Source: Eubacteriales bacterium
GTDB lineage: Bacteria; Bacillota; Clostridia; Peptostreptococcales; Anaerovoracaceae
Assembly (NCBI GenBank): GCA_028706405.1
Contig: JAQWBM010000013.1
Location: 5,188 to 43,897, forward strand
DNA length: 38,710 nt
Direction of reading: 5' to 3'
In this document: one piece after another, positions 23,022 through 31,193 of the stretch
Layout: every line of letters starts with the position of its first letter
Numbering within the stretch: position 1 is the stretch's first letter
The notes under the pieces: model-generated
The model's input: the letters and a program-made list of their open reading frames with translations, nothing else
Told to the model about the DNA's origin: nothing
The model's database searches: none
Made by a program: the position numbers and the translations under genes

Positions 23022-26000
23022 ATGTCTATAGATTGGGATAAACTTAATGCGAGAGTGAGAGCAGAGCGAAAAAGAATAAACGAAGAACAGGCAGCGAGGA
23101 CACCCACAATCAAGCAGACGGTACAGAAGAAAATGGCACCCGCTCAGAAGCCCGTCATAACGGCGGGCAATGTTTCCTATGTCCCGGTTAAGGCGAAGAA
23201 AGCCCCAGCGGTCGACACAAGCGCAATAATGGACAAGTACAAAAACATCGAAGTCAAGAAGGTTGACCTTCCGATGATGGGCGCAGGTGCAACAATCCCG
23301 TCAAGGCTAAGAACGGCAGAGCAAAAGCAAGCCGATGATTTAAGGCAAGCGAAGGCAATGTCAAACAGCGCGGCCGCAAGGCTTATGTACGGCGCAGGGG
23401 AAGGGCTTCACTTCTTGGGGCACGAAAAGAAAACACCTGTGCAGAAAGATATAAAGACTATGCTCGACGAAACTGCATCAGGCAAAGCAGGCAAAATAGC
23501 GGGGCAAGTTGCGCAGTTTGGTGTAGGGTACGGAGCGGCATCTGCCCCGATTACTGGCGCTTTAAAAGGCATACAAGCGTTTAGCAAACTCGGCAAAGTC
23601 GGTCAAGGTGTTGCGAGGTCAGCGGTACTCGACACGGCGGTCGGGCTTCCGCTTAACGCTAACATAGCCTTGAACAAAGAAGGGCTAAGGGGCGAGGACG
23701 CTTTAAGGAACATAGCGCTCAATACAGCGATTGATTTAGTCGCTGGCGGGGCACTTGAAGTCATTGGTGGAGTGTTACTCAAAAGTGGGAAGAAAGTCGC
23801 TACAAAGGGCGATTTTGATGCTTTACCGGCATCTGAAAAAGGGGAAGTATTAACGGAGATTGAAAGGCTTGCATACGAATCGAATGTCAGAAAAGGGAAG
23901 ATTACACCGCAGGGTGACACCTTGTACGGCAATGCACCTCGACCGATAGCGGGGGAACTGCCGGCACCGGATAAAATAAACCCGTCATTCAACCCGACGA
24001 GGAAGGGATTGGCAGACCCTTATGCTGACTTTAACAAAGAGTATGAGGCACAAGTCGAAAGGTTGGCTGGGTATATTCGTGGCTATAAAGGAAAGGGCGT
24101 TGAAGTCTGGGTTATCCCTAAGGGCGGAGACGAATTGATGAGAGACGGCGGAATCCGTGTTGCTCAAAGCAATAACGATTTATGGTATCAAGATTTTTAC
24201 AAGTCGCACGGCAGAGCCCCGAGAAAATCCGAAGCGGAGGACATCGCAAGAGAACTGATCGACGAAGGCTTGTTGTACCGCAACAGCGAGTTTGCTGACG
24301 AGGACTTAGCCTTACTCTTACAAGACGCAAGGTACAGAGATAAGACTTTGCCGAGAATAGACGAAGAAGTACCAAAAGTGGTGCGTGGTCCGGAAATACC
24401 CAAGAGCAACAAGGAAGTCCCTCGAACCGTAACACCCGGGGAGATGTCATCGCCGGTCGATAACTTCAAGGCTCGGCTCAGAGGGAGCGCACAAGGCTCC
24501 GACACGCCCGTACAGGCACGAACAGCGGAAGTTGAGGGGATTGCTCCACTTGCGGCGAAACAAGCCCAAACAGGCGAAAAAAATGCGGTCGATACAAACA
24601 AGACAATAAAGGCTTTAGAAGAAGAAATAGAAAAACAAAAGCTATACAACACACAGCTCTACGAATCAATGCCATCTCCGTCACGCGCGGACCCCTCAAA
24701 CAAAAGGGCGGAGCCAATACTGGCCAAGTGGAGAGAATCAAGCGAAAAGCTCAAGAAGATGACCGGCGAATTAAACGAGCTAAAGGATAAAGCGGCTTTG
24801 TCGAAGCGTGGCGAGACGAACATTCCAAACAAGACATTTGTAAACAGCTACGGTGAAGCCACAACAAGAGAAATAACAAATGCCGGCTACGAAAGAGCAC
24901 AAAGCAAACTTAGCAAGGAAATGATGTCGTTCGTGGGGGGCAAACCCGCTCAAAAAGGCGGAAGAAATGCGGTCGGAGCGGCTGCCGCAAAACCCGAAAA
25001 GACGCTTGATGAACTCGTCAAAGAACACGGAGCCATTCCGAAGGGCGAACAACTAAGAGCAAGAGAGGTTGACATCCCGAAGAAAACCAACCACGGCGAT
25101 GTGCAACAACACGCAAGAACATTGCAGGAATCCGCTATCGTGGACGATACGCTTTACAAGGAAATCAACGAGGCGATTAAAGACGGATTTTTCTCAAAGC
25201 CCACAAAGGGCAACAAGGTCGCTGTGGATAACGCCAACAACATTATAGAAGAAAAGGGGCTTGATAGTGCGGTTGAACGATTCAGGAGCGTCTTAAAGGC
25301 AGATAAGAAAGTGACATCTGAAGATATTGCGCTCGGGAATCGAATCTTGCAAGACTTACAAAAAGCGGGCAGATACGATGAAGCTCTGGAAGTCGCAACG
25401 GACTTGTCGCAAATGTTGTCCGAAACAGGGCGAACGCTTCAAGCGGCGAAAATAGCCAAAAGGCTGTCGCCCGAAGGGAGATTGCTGTCGATAACAAAAA
25501 CCGCCGACAAGCTCTCCAAGAAACACGGCAAGAAAATCAAAGTATCGGATGAAACGGTCGAGGCAATAACAAAAGCCAAGACTGAAAAGGAAATCGTTGA
25601 AGCCAACCACAAAGCGGCGGTAGAAATATGGGATCAGACACCGCCCAACTGGATGGATAAAATCAACTCGTGGCGTTATATTGCCATGCTTTTCAACCCC
25701 AAAACTCACATGAGAAATATCGTGGGGAACGCTTTGTTCGTGCCCGCAAGAGAGGTCAAGAACCTTATCGGAGCAGGGCTTGAGAAAGGGCTGATTAAAA
25801 ACGGAGAAAGAACAAAGGCGATTCTCCATCCTACGAAAGATGCAGACCTCATCAAATTCGCCAACGATGATTTTGCCAATGTGAAGCCGATCCTAAAGAA
25901 CGAAGGCAAGGTTGACGATAATGTCAGAAAGATCGAGGCGAAAGTTTTTGACACCAAAGCACTTGAATCTATCCGCAAGATGAACCTCGGCGCGCTCGAT

Positions 26001-27767
26001 GCAGAAGATACTTGGTTCATGCAATTTGCTTATGATTCGTCACTCGCTCAATACATGAAAGCCAACAAGCTGAAACCCGCCGACATGGTAGGGGAAACGC
26101 TCGAAAAGGGAAGAAAGTATGCGATGAACGAAGCACTAAAAGCCGCATACAGGGACTTTAACTCACTCGGCAGGCTTATATCAAGGGGCAAGGGCGTAGG
26201 CGCAAGCGGGAAGTACGGCGTGATGGGGAAAGTCGGCAGTCTCGCCCTGGAAGGGGCAATCCCGTTCGCCAAAACTCCGCTTAACCTTATCAAGAGAGGT
26301 GTAGGGTATTCTCCTGCGAATATCGTCAGAGGTATCGTCAACCTTAAAAGAGTAAAGACCGGCAAGGTTACGGCAACAGAGGCAATCGATCAACTGGCAT
26401 CTGGATTGTCGGGGACTGCGCTTGTGGGGCTTGGTATGACACTCGGCCACTATGGAATCGTATCGGGCGGCGAGGATGATTTTAGAGATAAAACCTACAA
26501 CTATAACAGGATGCTTGGAAGTCAAAGCTACTCGCTCCAAGTAGACGGCACTTCATACACCTTGGACTGGGCGGCGCCTCTTTCAATGCCGTTCTTTGTC
26601 GGCGTGGAGCTGTCAAAAGCATTTGAAAATACCGGCGGCAGCCTTTTCACCGTCTTAGATTCAATGGCCAACATTTCAGACCCGATGATTAATATGTCAA
26701 TGCTTCAGGGGGTAAATAATATATTCCATACTGTAGCGAGCGACGGCCCTACAGCACTCGGCCAAGTTGGGTCGAATCTTGCAATGGGGTATCTCGGTCA
26801 GTTTAACCCGACGCTCGGCGGTCAGATTGCAAGGACAATCGACAGCGCACGAAGGTCAACAATCAGCACGGCAGAATCCCAAACAGGAAGAACGCTTGAA
26901 AAATACGGCAGAAAGCAGCTCGGAAAACTTCCGGGCGCAAGCCAATCCCTTGAACCTTATATCGACTTGTGGGGCAGGGAAGAAAAAAGCGCAGGCGGTC
27001 TTGAAAACTTCCTCTCGCCGGGTTATTTCAAAAAAGAGAACATCACGGAAGTTGACAAAGAATTGAAGTCGCTTTTAGAGGGCTTAGATGAAGAAACGGC
27101 CAAGAAAATCATTCCGGCATCATCGGCGTATCAGTATTCAATCACAAGCAACAAAAAACAATACCGAATGACAGAAAAAGAATCCACCGCCTACCAAAAA
27201 ACAAGGGGGCAGGAATCTTTCAACGGGCTTGAAAAGTTGTTTGATTCAGCAGAATACAGGCGAATGACAAGCGACGAAAAAGCAAAGGCGATCGAAGATG
27301 TTTACTCCGATGCCAAAGAAAAAGCCGAATACGAATATTTCAAAAACAAAGGCTTGTCGGTTACGCTGGCGATGAGCAGCGACGATCAGGCGAAATATGC
27401 ACGGATCAGCACCAAGATAACGGGCGAACGCTTTTATTCCGCGGCCGCCGACATGAGGACTGAATCCACGGATATTGCCAAAGTGTATGCGATCGAATCT
27501 AAAGGCAAGGTGCCGGATAGCTTTTATTCGGAGTTTAACATCAGCGAGCGATCGGTTGCCCTTGCAAGGACACTAAAGAACGCAGGGTTGACGGCAGAGC
27601 AGTACACGACGGCCAGAGAAAAGGCAGACACAAACCAAAGTTCCAATATCAGCAAAGCGGAGGCGGTTGCGTATCTTAACAAGCAAAGGCTAAGCAGGCG
27701 GCAAAAGTTTATTATGTTGAAAACGCTTGTGCCGACGCTGAAAGATCAGAACAATCCTTACAGATAA
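23022..27767 (+). CDS. Giant internal virion/ejection-type protein
   Basis: 1581 residues; ATG with GAGAGGTGGAG upstream, the largest gene here. After a Pro/Lys-rich start, hydrophobic Gly/Ala-rich stretches appear at about 150-260 (AQFGVGYGAASAPITGAL; LNTAIDLVAGGALEVIGGVLL) and near 1130 (SGLSGTALVGLGMTLGHYG). Between lie long helices; around 890 is AMLFNPKTHMRNIVGNALF, and the C-terminal third is helical. Such a giant protein after the fibre and lysis genes fits a podovirus core protein that enters the cell and spans the envelope during DNA ejection. No lytic motif was recognised. The operon ends 40 bases later. Confidence 0.58.
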   Translation: MSIDWDKLNARVRAERKRINEEQAARTPTIKQTVQKKMAPAQKPVITAGNVSYVPVKAKKAPAVDTSAIMDKYKNIEVKKVDLPMMGAGATIPSRLRTAEQKQADDLRQAKAMSNSAAARLMYGAGEGLHFLGHEKKTPVQKDIKTMLDETASGKAGKIAGQVAQFGVGYGAASAPITGALKGIQAFSKLGKVGQGVARSAVLDTAVGLPLNANIALNKEGLRGEDALRNIALNTAIDLVAGGALEVIGGVLLKSGKKVATKGDFDALPASEKGEVLTEIERLAYESNVRKGKITPQGDTLYGNAPRPIAGELPAPDKINPSFNPTRKGLADPYADFNKEYEAQVERLAGYIRGYKGKGVEVWVIPKGGDELMRDGGIRVAQSNNDLWYQDFYKSHGRAPRKSEAEDIARELIDEGLLYRNSEFADEDLALLLQDARYRDKTLPRIDEEVPKVVRGPEIPKSNKEVPRTVTPGEMSSPVDNFKARLRGSAQGSDTPVQARTAEVEGIAPLAAKQAQTGEKNAVDTNKTIKALEEEIEKQKLYNTQLYESMPSPSRADPSNKRAEPILAKWRESSEKLKKMTGELNELKDKAALSKRGETNIPNKTFVNSYGEATTREITNAGYERAQSKLSKEMMSFVGGKPAQKGGRNAVGAAAAKPEKTLDELVKEHGAIPKGEQLRAREVDIPKKTNHGDVQQHARTLQESAIVDDTLYKEINEAIKDGFFSKPTKGNKVAVDNANNIIEEKGLDSAVERFRSVLKADKKVTSEDIALGNRILQDLQKAGRYDEALEVATDLSQMLSETGRTLQAAKIAKRLSPEGRLLSITKTADKLSKKHGKKIKVSDETVEAITKAKTEKEIVEANHKAAVEIWDQTPPNWMDKINSWRYIAMLFNPKTHMRNIVGNALFVPAREVKNLIGAGLEKGLIKNGERTKAILHPTKDADLIKFANDDFANVKPILKNEGKVDDNVRKIEAKVFDTKALESIRKMNLGALDAEDTWFMQFAYDSSLAQYMKANKLKPADMVGETLEKGRKYAMNEALKAAYRDFNSLGRLISRGKGVGASGKYGVMGKVGSLALEGAIPFAKTPLNLIKRGVGYSPANIVRGIVNLKRVKTGKVTATEAIDQLASGLSGTALVGLGMTLGHYGIVSGGEDDFRDKTYNYNRMLGSQSYSLQVDGTSYTLDWAAPLSMPFFVGVELSKAFENTGGSLFTVLDSMANISDPMINMSMLQGVNNIFHTVASDGPTALGQVGSNLAMGYLGQFNPTLGGQIARTIDSARRSTISTAESQTGRTLEKYGRKQLGKLPGASQSLEPYIDLWGREEKSAGGLENFLSPGYFKKENITEVDKELKSLLEGLDEETAKKIIPASSAYQYSITSNKKQYRMTEKESTAYQKTRGQESFNGLEKLFDSAEYRRMTSDEKAKAIEDVYSDAKEKAEYEYFKNKGLSVTLAMSSDDQAKYARISTKITGERFYSAAADMRTESTDIAKVYAIESKGKVPDSFYSEFNISERSVALARTLKNAGLTAEQYTTAREKADTNQSSNISKAEAVAYLNKQRLSRRQKFIMLKTLVPTLKDQNNPYR

Positions 27768-27810
27768 TGACTTTATTATTACAAAAACCGACCGTAGTTT
27801 TGCATTGCGG

Positions 27811-27839
27811 TTTACAAGCGACAAATATTTTGGTATTAT
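27811..27839 (+). promoter_or_regulatory. Sigma-A-type promoter after the structural operon
   Basis: TTTACA (27811-27816) and TATTAT (27834-27839) are separated by exactly 17 bases. GCATTGC occurs on both sides (27802-27808 and 27841-27847). No protein gene follows before a terminator, so the product would be a short RNA. Confidence 0.6.
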
Positions 27840-27845
27840 CGCATT

Positions 27846-27909
27846 GCAATAAGAGGGGGAGAGTTTCTCCTTTGAACGAGAAAAGCGAGGCGCAATGTCT
27901 CGCTTTTTT
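27846..27909 (+). ncRNA. Candidate small RNA of about 60 bases
   Basis: A transcript starting some 7 bases after the TATTAT box would contain a GGAGA/TCTCC hairpin (near 27856-27870) and end in the strong terminator at 27882-27909. No good open frame lies inside. Proposed from promoter plus terminator only. Confidence 0.4.
27882..27909 (+). terminator. Terminator between the structural operon and the convergent gene
   Basis: AAAGCGAG (27882-27889) pairs with CTCGCTTT (27899-27906), with six T at 27904-27909. On the minus strand the same stem is followed by TTC and A-rich sequence, so it may also help end the convergent stalk-domain gene. Confidence 0.85.
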
Positions 27910-27925
27910 GTTTGGCCGGCAAAGG

Positions 27926-28594
27926 TTATTCGTTTAGGTATGTTAGCGTGTCGTATATCTCCTCGGAAACTTCCAACCCTGTATTGAAAGTCGCCGTGTT
28001 GTTTATCCTCTCCGATGTTACGCAATTTTGTGCTGTCTTGCCATTCTTGAAAGCCTTCAGGTTGTCGTAGGTTATTTTTGTTGCGGCATCGCATCGGGCG
28101 TACCCCTTAGCTACGAGCGGCATTTGAAGGTAGGACCCGTCCCTAAAGGCGGCGATAATCTCCTGGGTTTCGACTACGCTGTTCATGACGCTGTCGATAT
28201 TGGATTGCGTGTGCAGCACGGAGTTTCCGTATAAGTTTAGGGCGAGATCGGATTGTCGCTTAGCCATCTCCAGCGCATTGTGCACATACCAAAGGTCGCT
28301 TATCGCCATAAAATAAGACGATTGCCTTGCTTCGTTGTTCGATGTTATGCTGACCGTTTTTGTGGCAGCATCCCACGCCACATCGCTGCCCAGCATATTC
28401 GAAACGGCTCTCACAGGCAGGTATGTTGTGCCATCTTGAATAAACGGGTCCACAACATTCCCGTTGACATCTCTTGGTGTGACAATTTCACCGTTGATGC
28501 TGATTCTGATGTTGTCATGTGCTGCCGCGTAGCTGATAGTCGAAAACACCAACACCAGACACAGCGCAAGCAATATCTTCTTCGTTTTTTTCAT
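27926..28594 (-). CDS. Secreted stalk-domain (copper amine oxidase N-terminal-like) protein, likely moron
   Basis: 222 residues from the ATG at 28594, where AGGAGA lies 7 bases upstream. A signal peptide opens it (KKTKKILLALCLVLVFSTISYAAA). Residues about 30-95 form a stalk domain: INGEIVTPRDVNGNVV, TTYLPVRAVSNMLG, VAWDAATKTVSI, as in cell-wall-associated Gram-positive proteins. The rest is helical (ALEMAKRQSDLALNLYG). It runs against the phage genes, has its own promoter and lies just inside the att site, the usual place for a gene expressed from the prophage that changes the host surface. The name does not imply oxidase activity. Confidence 0.78.
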   Translation of the reverse strand: MKKTKKILLALCLVLVFSTISYAAAHDNIRISINGEIVTPRDVNGNVVDPFIQDGTTYLPVRAVSNMLGSDVAWDAATKTVSITSNNEARQSSYFMAISDLWYVHNALEMAKRQSDLALNLYGNSVLHTQSNIDSVMNSVVETQEIIAAFRDGSYLQMPLVAKGYARCDAATKITYDNLKAFKNGKTAQNCVTSERINNTATFNTGLEVSEEIYDTLTYLNE

Positions 28595-28638
28595 TTTCTT
28601 TTCTCCTTTTGTAAACACAAGGCGGCATCTTCATTTTT

Positions 28639-28667
28639 AATATAACCGATAAACCTGAATATATCAA
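28639..28667 (-). promoter_or_regulatory. Promoter of the stalk-domain gene
   Basis: On the minus strand TTGATA (28667-28662) and TATATT (28644-28639) are 17 bases apart, and the start codon follows about 40 bases later. Near-consensus hexamers suggest steady expression independent of the lytic operon. Confidence 0.6.
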
Positions 28668-28769
28668 TAATTTTCTGACAATTTTTGGCGGGATCGTATT
28701 TTATAAGGTCCTTGTATAATATCCCCAAGGGGGGGCGATGTTGCGAAAGGGACAAGGATCATCAGGCGA

Positions 28770-28994
28770 ATGGATGCACAAGGGCGCGTGTGTCTACCGC
28801 TTAATATAAGGAAGAGTTTTGGGTTCACTGATAAATGCGCCTATACTGTCTATGAAAAGGGCGGATGCGTACATATTCGGCGGCTTGGGTGCATCTTGTG
28901 CGGAGAGATTAAAGCCGCCGAAAGTCACGAAGGGAAGCCCGTGTGCGCCCGCTGTTTGGAAGATGTTAGGAGCTTTAGGGAACAATTGGAGTGA
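28770..28994 (+). CDS. AbrB/SpoVT-like DNA-binding protein with zinc knuckle, N-terminus apparently frameshifted
   Basis: 74 residues from the first in-frame ATG. MDAQGRVCLPLNIRKSFGF is the swapped-hairpin AbrB core, followed by a C-terminal CILCGE ... CARC zinc knuckle. Family members begin several residues earlier (GIIRR before the core). Here the matching codons (AGG ATC ATC AGG CGA) are in frame without a start, while an ATG at 28738 with AAGGGGGGG upstream is one base out of frame. A single lost base near 28757 explains this. It may be a damaged regulator or a sequencing error. AbrB-type proteins repress transition-state genes. Confidence 0.62.
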   Translation: MDAQGRVCLPLNIRKSFGFTDKCAYTVYEKGGCVHIRRLGCILCGEIKAAESHEGKPVCARCLEDVRSFREQLE

Positions 28995-29007
28995 GAAATT
29001 TGAAACA

Positions 29008-29036
29008 TTTACCATGCCGAAAACTACCTTTATATA
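29008..29036 (+). promoter_or_regulatory. Possible promoter for two microproteins
   Basis: TTTACC (29008-29013) and TATATA (29031-29036) are 17 bases apart, 46 bases before the ATG at 29083. Both hexamers are imperfect. Confidence 0.35.
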
Positions 29037-29082
29037 TAGAGTATATGTAAGGGCAATTTTTATGTAACGAAAGGAGCAGGGC

Positions 29083-29205
29083 ATGAAGAATTTAACGCTG
29101 CAAAAGGCCGCATATTTTCGGGTGCAGAAAGGATTGACAAAGAACAAGCGTTCGTATATCATTAAAGGACAGGAATTTCGGCGGTGTTTTTCGGTAACGT
29201 TTTAA
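29083..29205 (+). CDS. Basic microprotein (40 residues)
   Basis: ATG at 29083 with AAGGAG (29071-29076) six bases ahead. The product is 40 residues and basic (KGLTKNKRSYIIKGQEFRR). Its stop overlaps the ribosome site of the next small frame. The good ribosome site and the following gene's spacing support translation, but no family is recognised. It lies next to attP in the moron region. Confidence 0.45.
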   Translation: MKNLTLQKAAYFRVQKGLTKNKRSYIIKGQEFRRCFSVTF

Positions 29206-29218
29206 GGAGGCAAGCAAA

Positions 29219-29347
29219 GTGGAATCCAACGAAAGCAACGGTACGAGCAATGTCAACATCGAAGAACAACTCCGTGAGATCATAGAGGAGAACGACAGCA
29301 TCTGGGTAATAGCAGTAAGGTCTTTTGAGTTAGGGCAAAACAGTTGA
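29219..29347 (+). CDS. Acidic microprotein (42 residues)
   Basis: GTG at 29219 with AAGGAGG (29204-29210) eight bases ahead. The 42-residue product is acidic (NIEEQLREIIEENDSIWVIAV) with an amphipathic helix. It is the last frame before the attP region and a perfect 10-bp hairpin follows. Paired with the basic microprotein just before it, but no function is suggested by sequence. Confidence 0.45.
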   Translation: MESNESNGTSNVNIEEQLREIIEENDSIWVIAVRSFELGQNS

Positions 29348-29359
29348 TTTCTCGTACAT

Positions 29360-29393
29360 ATTAAAGCCGTAAGTGCTATGCTGCGGCTTTAAT
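29360..29393. terminator. Perfect 10-bp inverted repeat at the moron/attP boundary
   Basis: ATTAAAGCCG (29360-29369) and CGGCTTTAAT (29384-29393) are exact reverse complements with a 14-base loop. The T-run is short in either direction, so termination strength is uncertain. Confidence 0.55.
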
Positions 29394-29463
29394 TCTGCCC
29401 GGTCATAAATGAGAAAATACAACACGAAATACAACACATTGCGCTCAACCTCAGTAATATCAA

Positions 29464-29499
29464 CGGTGGCTATGGGTTCGAGTCCCATGTCCTCCGCCA
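29464..29499 (+). tRNA. 3' part of a tRNA-Ser gene (att core), not a full tRNA
   Basis: ATGGG (29472-29476), TTCGAGT and CCCAT (29484-29488) form a normal T arm; GTCCTCC is the 3' acceptor strand, G is the discriminator and CCA is encoded (29497-29499). G73 and the GTCCTCC acceptor fit tRNA-Ser, whose 5' end would be GGAGGAC. No 5' half is present, so this is the shared att core. Confidence 0.75.
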
Positions 29500-29504
29500 A
29501 ATAG

Positions 29505-29529
29505 AAACCGCTGAAAACAGCGGTTTTTT
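29505..29529. terminator. Terminator beside the att core
   Basis: AAACCGCTG (29505-29513) pairs perfectly with CAGCGGTTT (29518-29526) around AAAA, with TTT following. After integration it would replace the host tRNA gene's terminator. On the minus strand it can end integrase transcripts. Confidence 0.85.
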
Positions 29530-29660
29530 GCTTTAGATGTTGAAATTCAAACATGGTCGGTTGCTTGCCATTTCAAATCTTTTTCATTCCCTTTCGGTCT
29601 TTCTTGGCTATTTTCGCATAAATACAACACGAAAATACAACACGAAAATGATAAAAAAAA

Positions 29661-30746
29661 TTACAAAATCTTATTGAAGTATTCGTCAATTCTTTCATCG
29701 ACAATTTTTCTTTCGGAGCTGAAGGTATGCTGATATACTTTCTTCATTACATGGGGAGTTTTCCATCCCCCGCGCTCCATCGCGTATTTTTCGGGCACAT
29801 TCAAGGCAAGCATCACAGATGCGTTTAAGTGCCGCAAATCGTGGAAGCTGATGTCCACTCCGGCCTTCTCGGTCAGAGTTTTGTATCTGCCGTATATCTG
29901 CCCTCTGGTCAGCGGGATCAAATACCCGTCAACGCCCGTTTTCAAATATTCTTTGTATGTCTCCTGCTCCTCTATAAGGCTCAATACATACGCAGGGAGT
30001 TGATGCTTCCTTGTCCTTTTCTTCGCCTTCCCCGCCTCTTTTTCCACCGGTTTATTATCGACATCCACTATCACCCGGTCCATGCCGAGCACGCCGTTTT
30101 TCACAGACGAACATTTTATCCCCCGCACTTCGCTCATGCTGAAGGAGAGCCAAATCGCAAGGAGACAAGGCAGCTCCACCCAAGTCCCTTTTATCGCCTG
30201 TATAACCTCTTGCGGCTCCGGCAAGTCTTTATTTTTTTCGGGGCGCGTGGGGAGCACCACATTAAACTTGATTCCGTGCACCGCACTGATGGCCGACGAC
30301 AGCAAGCCGTATTCATTCGCCACTGTTTTCGGCGATATAAGCGTTCCCTTTTCAGTGATCCGCTTTGCTTCTTCGTTGACTGCAAGTTGCATACTTTCGT
30401 CGTCCAAATCAAGGGCCGTGGCATCCATTATATTTTGGAAGGCGTATTCCTTGATTTTCCCGTACGCCTCCAATGTGGTTGGGGATAAGAGTTCGCGCAT
30501 AGTCAAGTATTTTTCTATGGTCTCCGCAACCGTCAACTTTCTGTTGTCCGCCTTCTTCCTTCTTTTCCCCTTCTTCTTTCCTGTTTTCTTTGCTACCTTA
30601 AATTCTGCGGCCATCAACTCCGATTCCGACTTTGTTTCTGCCGTAAATGATTCATAGATTTTCTTATCTTTCCCATCAATCTTCACGGTATGCGAATATA
30701 CCAGAGTTCGCCACGATCCGCTCGGCAACTTCTTGGCTTTAGCCAT
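29661..30746 (-). CDS. int: Tyrosine integrase, with box I Arg replaced by Ser
   Basis: 361 residues from the ATG at 30746, where AAGGAGGGG lies upstream; a longer frame has no site. An arm-binding N-terminal domain (SGSWRTLVYSHTVKIDGKDKK) and a SAM-like core-binding domain (LTVAETIEKYLTMRELLSPTT) precede the catalytic domain: HDLRH (H302, R305), GGW, and VYQH with nucleophile Y338. In box I, where integrases have R-x-SE, this protein has S203 in SFSMSEVRG. Loss of that Arg usually disables strand cleavage, although R209 lies nearby. It sits beside attP and inserts the phage into the tRNA gene. Confidence 0.9.
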   Translation of the reverse strand: MAKAKKLPSGSWRTLVYSHTVKIDGKDKKIYESFTAETKSESELMAAEFKVAKKTGKKKGKRRKKADNRKLTVAETIEKYLTMRELLSPTTLEAYGKIKEYAFQNIMDATALDLDDESMQLAVNEEAKRITEKGTLISPKTVANEYGLLSSAISAVHGIKFNVVLPTRPEKNKDLPEPQEVIQAIKGTWVELPCLLAIWLSFSMSEVRGIKCSSVKNGVLGMDRVIVDVDNKPVEKEAGKAKKRTRKHQLPAYVLSLIEEQETYKEYLKTGVDGYLIPLTRGQIYGRYKTLTEKAGVDISFHDLRHLNASVMLALNVPEKYAMERGGWKTPHVMKKVYQHTFSSERKIVDERIDEYFNKIL

Positions 30747-30766
30747 AAGAACCCCTCCTTTGTATT

Positions 30767-31186
30767 TTACTTTCTTTTCTGCACATCCCTCAACGCTTTC
30801 CAAACGAAAAACGAAACCAAGAACGCTGTGATTATAGGCAATGTGTAGCTGCCGCTTGTAAATATGCGCGCCTCGTACAACATCCAAGCACCGAAAAATG
30901 TTCCTGCGTAAATCGCTCCGCTTGCCTCCAGCGTGGGCGGCTCTTTTATTACTAAGGTTAGGAGCGCATCCAAACAGAAGGGCGCACCAAGCAGAATGAA
31001 CGAATACCGGTACAGCTTTAGAAACACCGCCGGGAATGTGGAAAAATCCGAATTTAACAAGCAATAAAACGCGCCAAATATCAACGCAAATGCCGCTGTC
31101 ACGGAGACGGCTATTCCAATCTCAAAAGCGGAATCTTTCATAACTTCTTTTCTTTCGACATCTTGTGCTTCGCCCACAAACAGCAC
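30767..31186 (-). CDS. Four-span membrane protein in the lysogeny operon
   Basis: 139 residues from a GTG at 31186; an ATG at 31141 (KDSAFEIG) is an alternative, and neither has a strong ribosome site. Four hydrophobic spans are visible: GIAVSVTAAFALIFGAFYCLL, YRYSFILLGAPFCLDALLTLV, ASGAIYAGTFFGAWMLY and TLPIITAFLVSFFVWKAL, with a basic tail. Encoded between repressor and integrase and read with them, it is expected to be made in the lysogen. Such proteins can exclude other phages, but nothing in the sequence proves that. Confidence 0.6.
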   Translation of the reverse strand: MLFVGEAQDVERKEVMKDSAFEIGIAVSVTAAFALIFGAFYCLLNSDFSTFPAVFLKLYRYSFILLGAPFCLDALLTLVIKEPPTLEASGAIYAGTFFGAWMLYEARIFTSGSYTLPIITAFLVSFFVWKALRDVQKRK

Positions 31187-31193
31187 ACCCTTT

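Larger units (their letters stand above)
29415..29644. other. attP: Phage attachment site attP
   Basis: This gene-free stretch holds two 12-base repeats AAATACAACAC(G/A) at 29415-29438, a tRNA 3' end at about 29464-29499, a terminator, and two more AAATACAACACG copies at 29620-29631 and 29633-29644. Repeats in the same orientation on both sides of a tRNA-like core are the plan of an attP with integrase arm sites. The integrase gene follows at once. The core allows recombination with the 3' end of a host tRNA gene and restores that gene after insertion. Confidence 0.82.

Noticed and set aside
26767..27066. Plus-strand 99-codon frame within the giant gene
   Set aside because: Out of frame with a long, well-supported gene and without a ribosome site.
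29464..29499. Functional tRNA gene
   Set aside because: Only the T arm and 3' acceptor strand are present; no D or anticodon arm or 5' acceptor strand lies upstream.
30747..31064. Longer N-terminus of the integrase
   Set aside because: It would overlap the membrane-protein gene, and the ATG at 30746 has a strong ribosome site.
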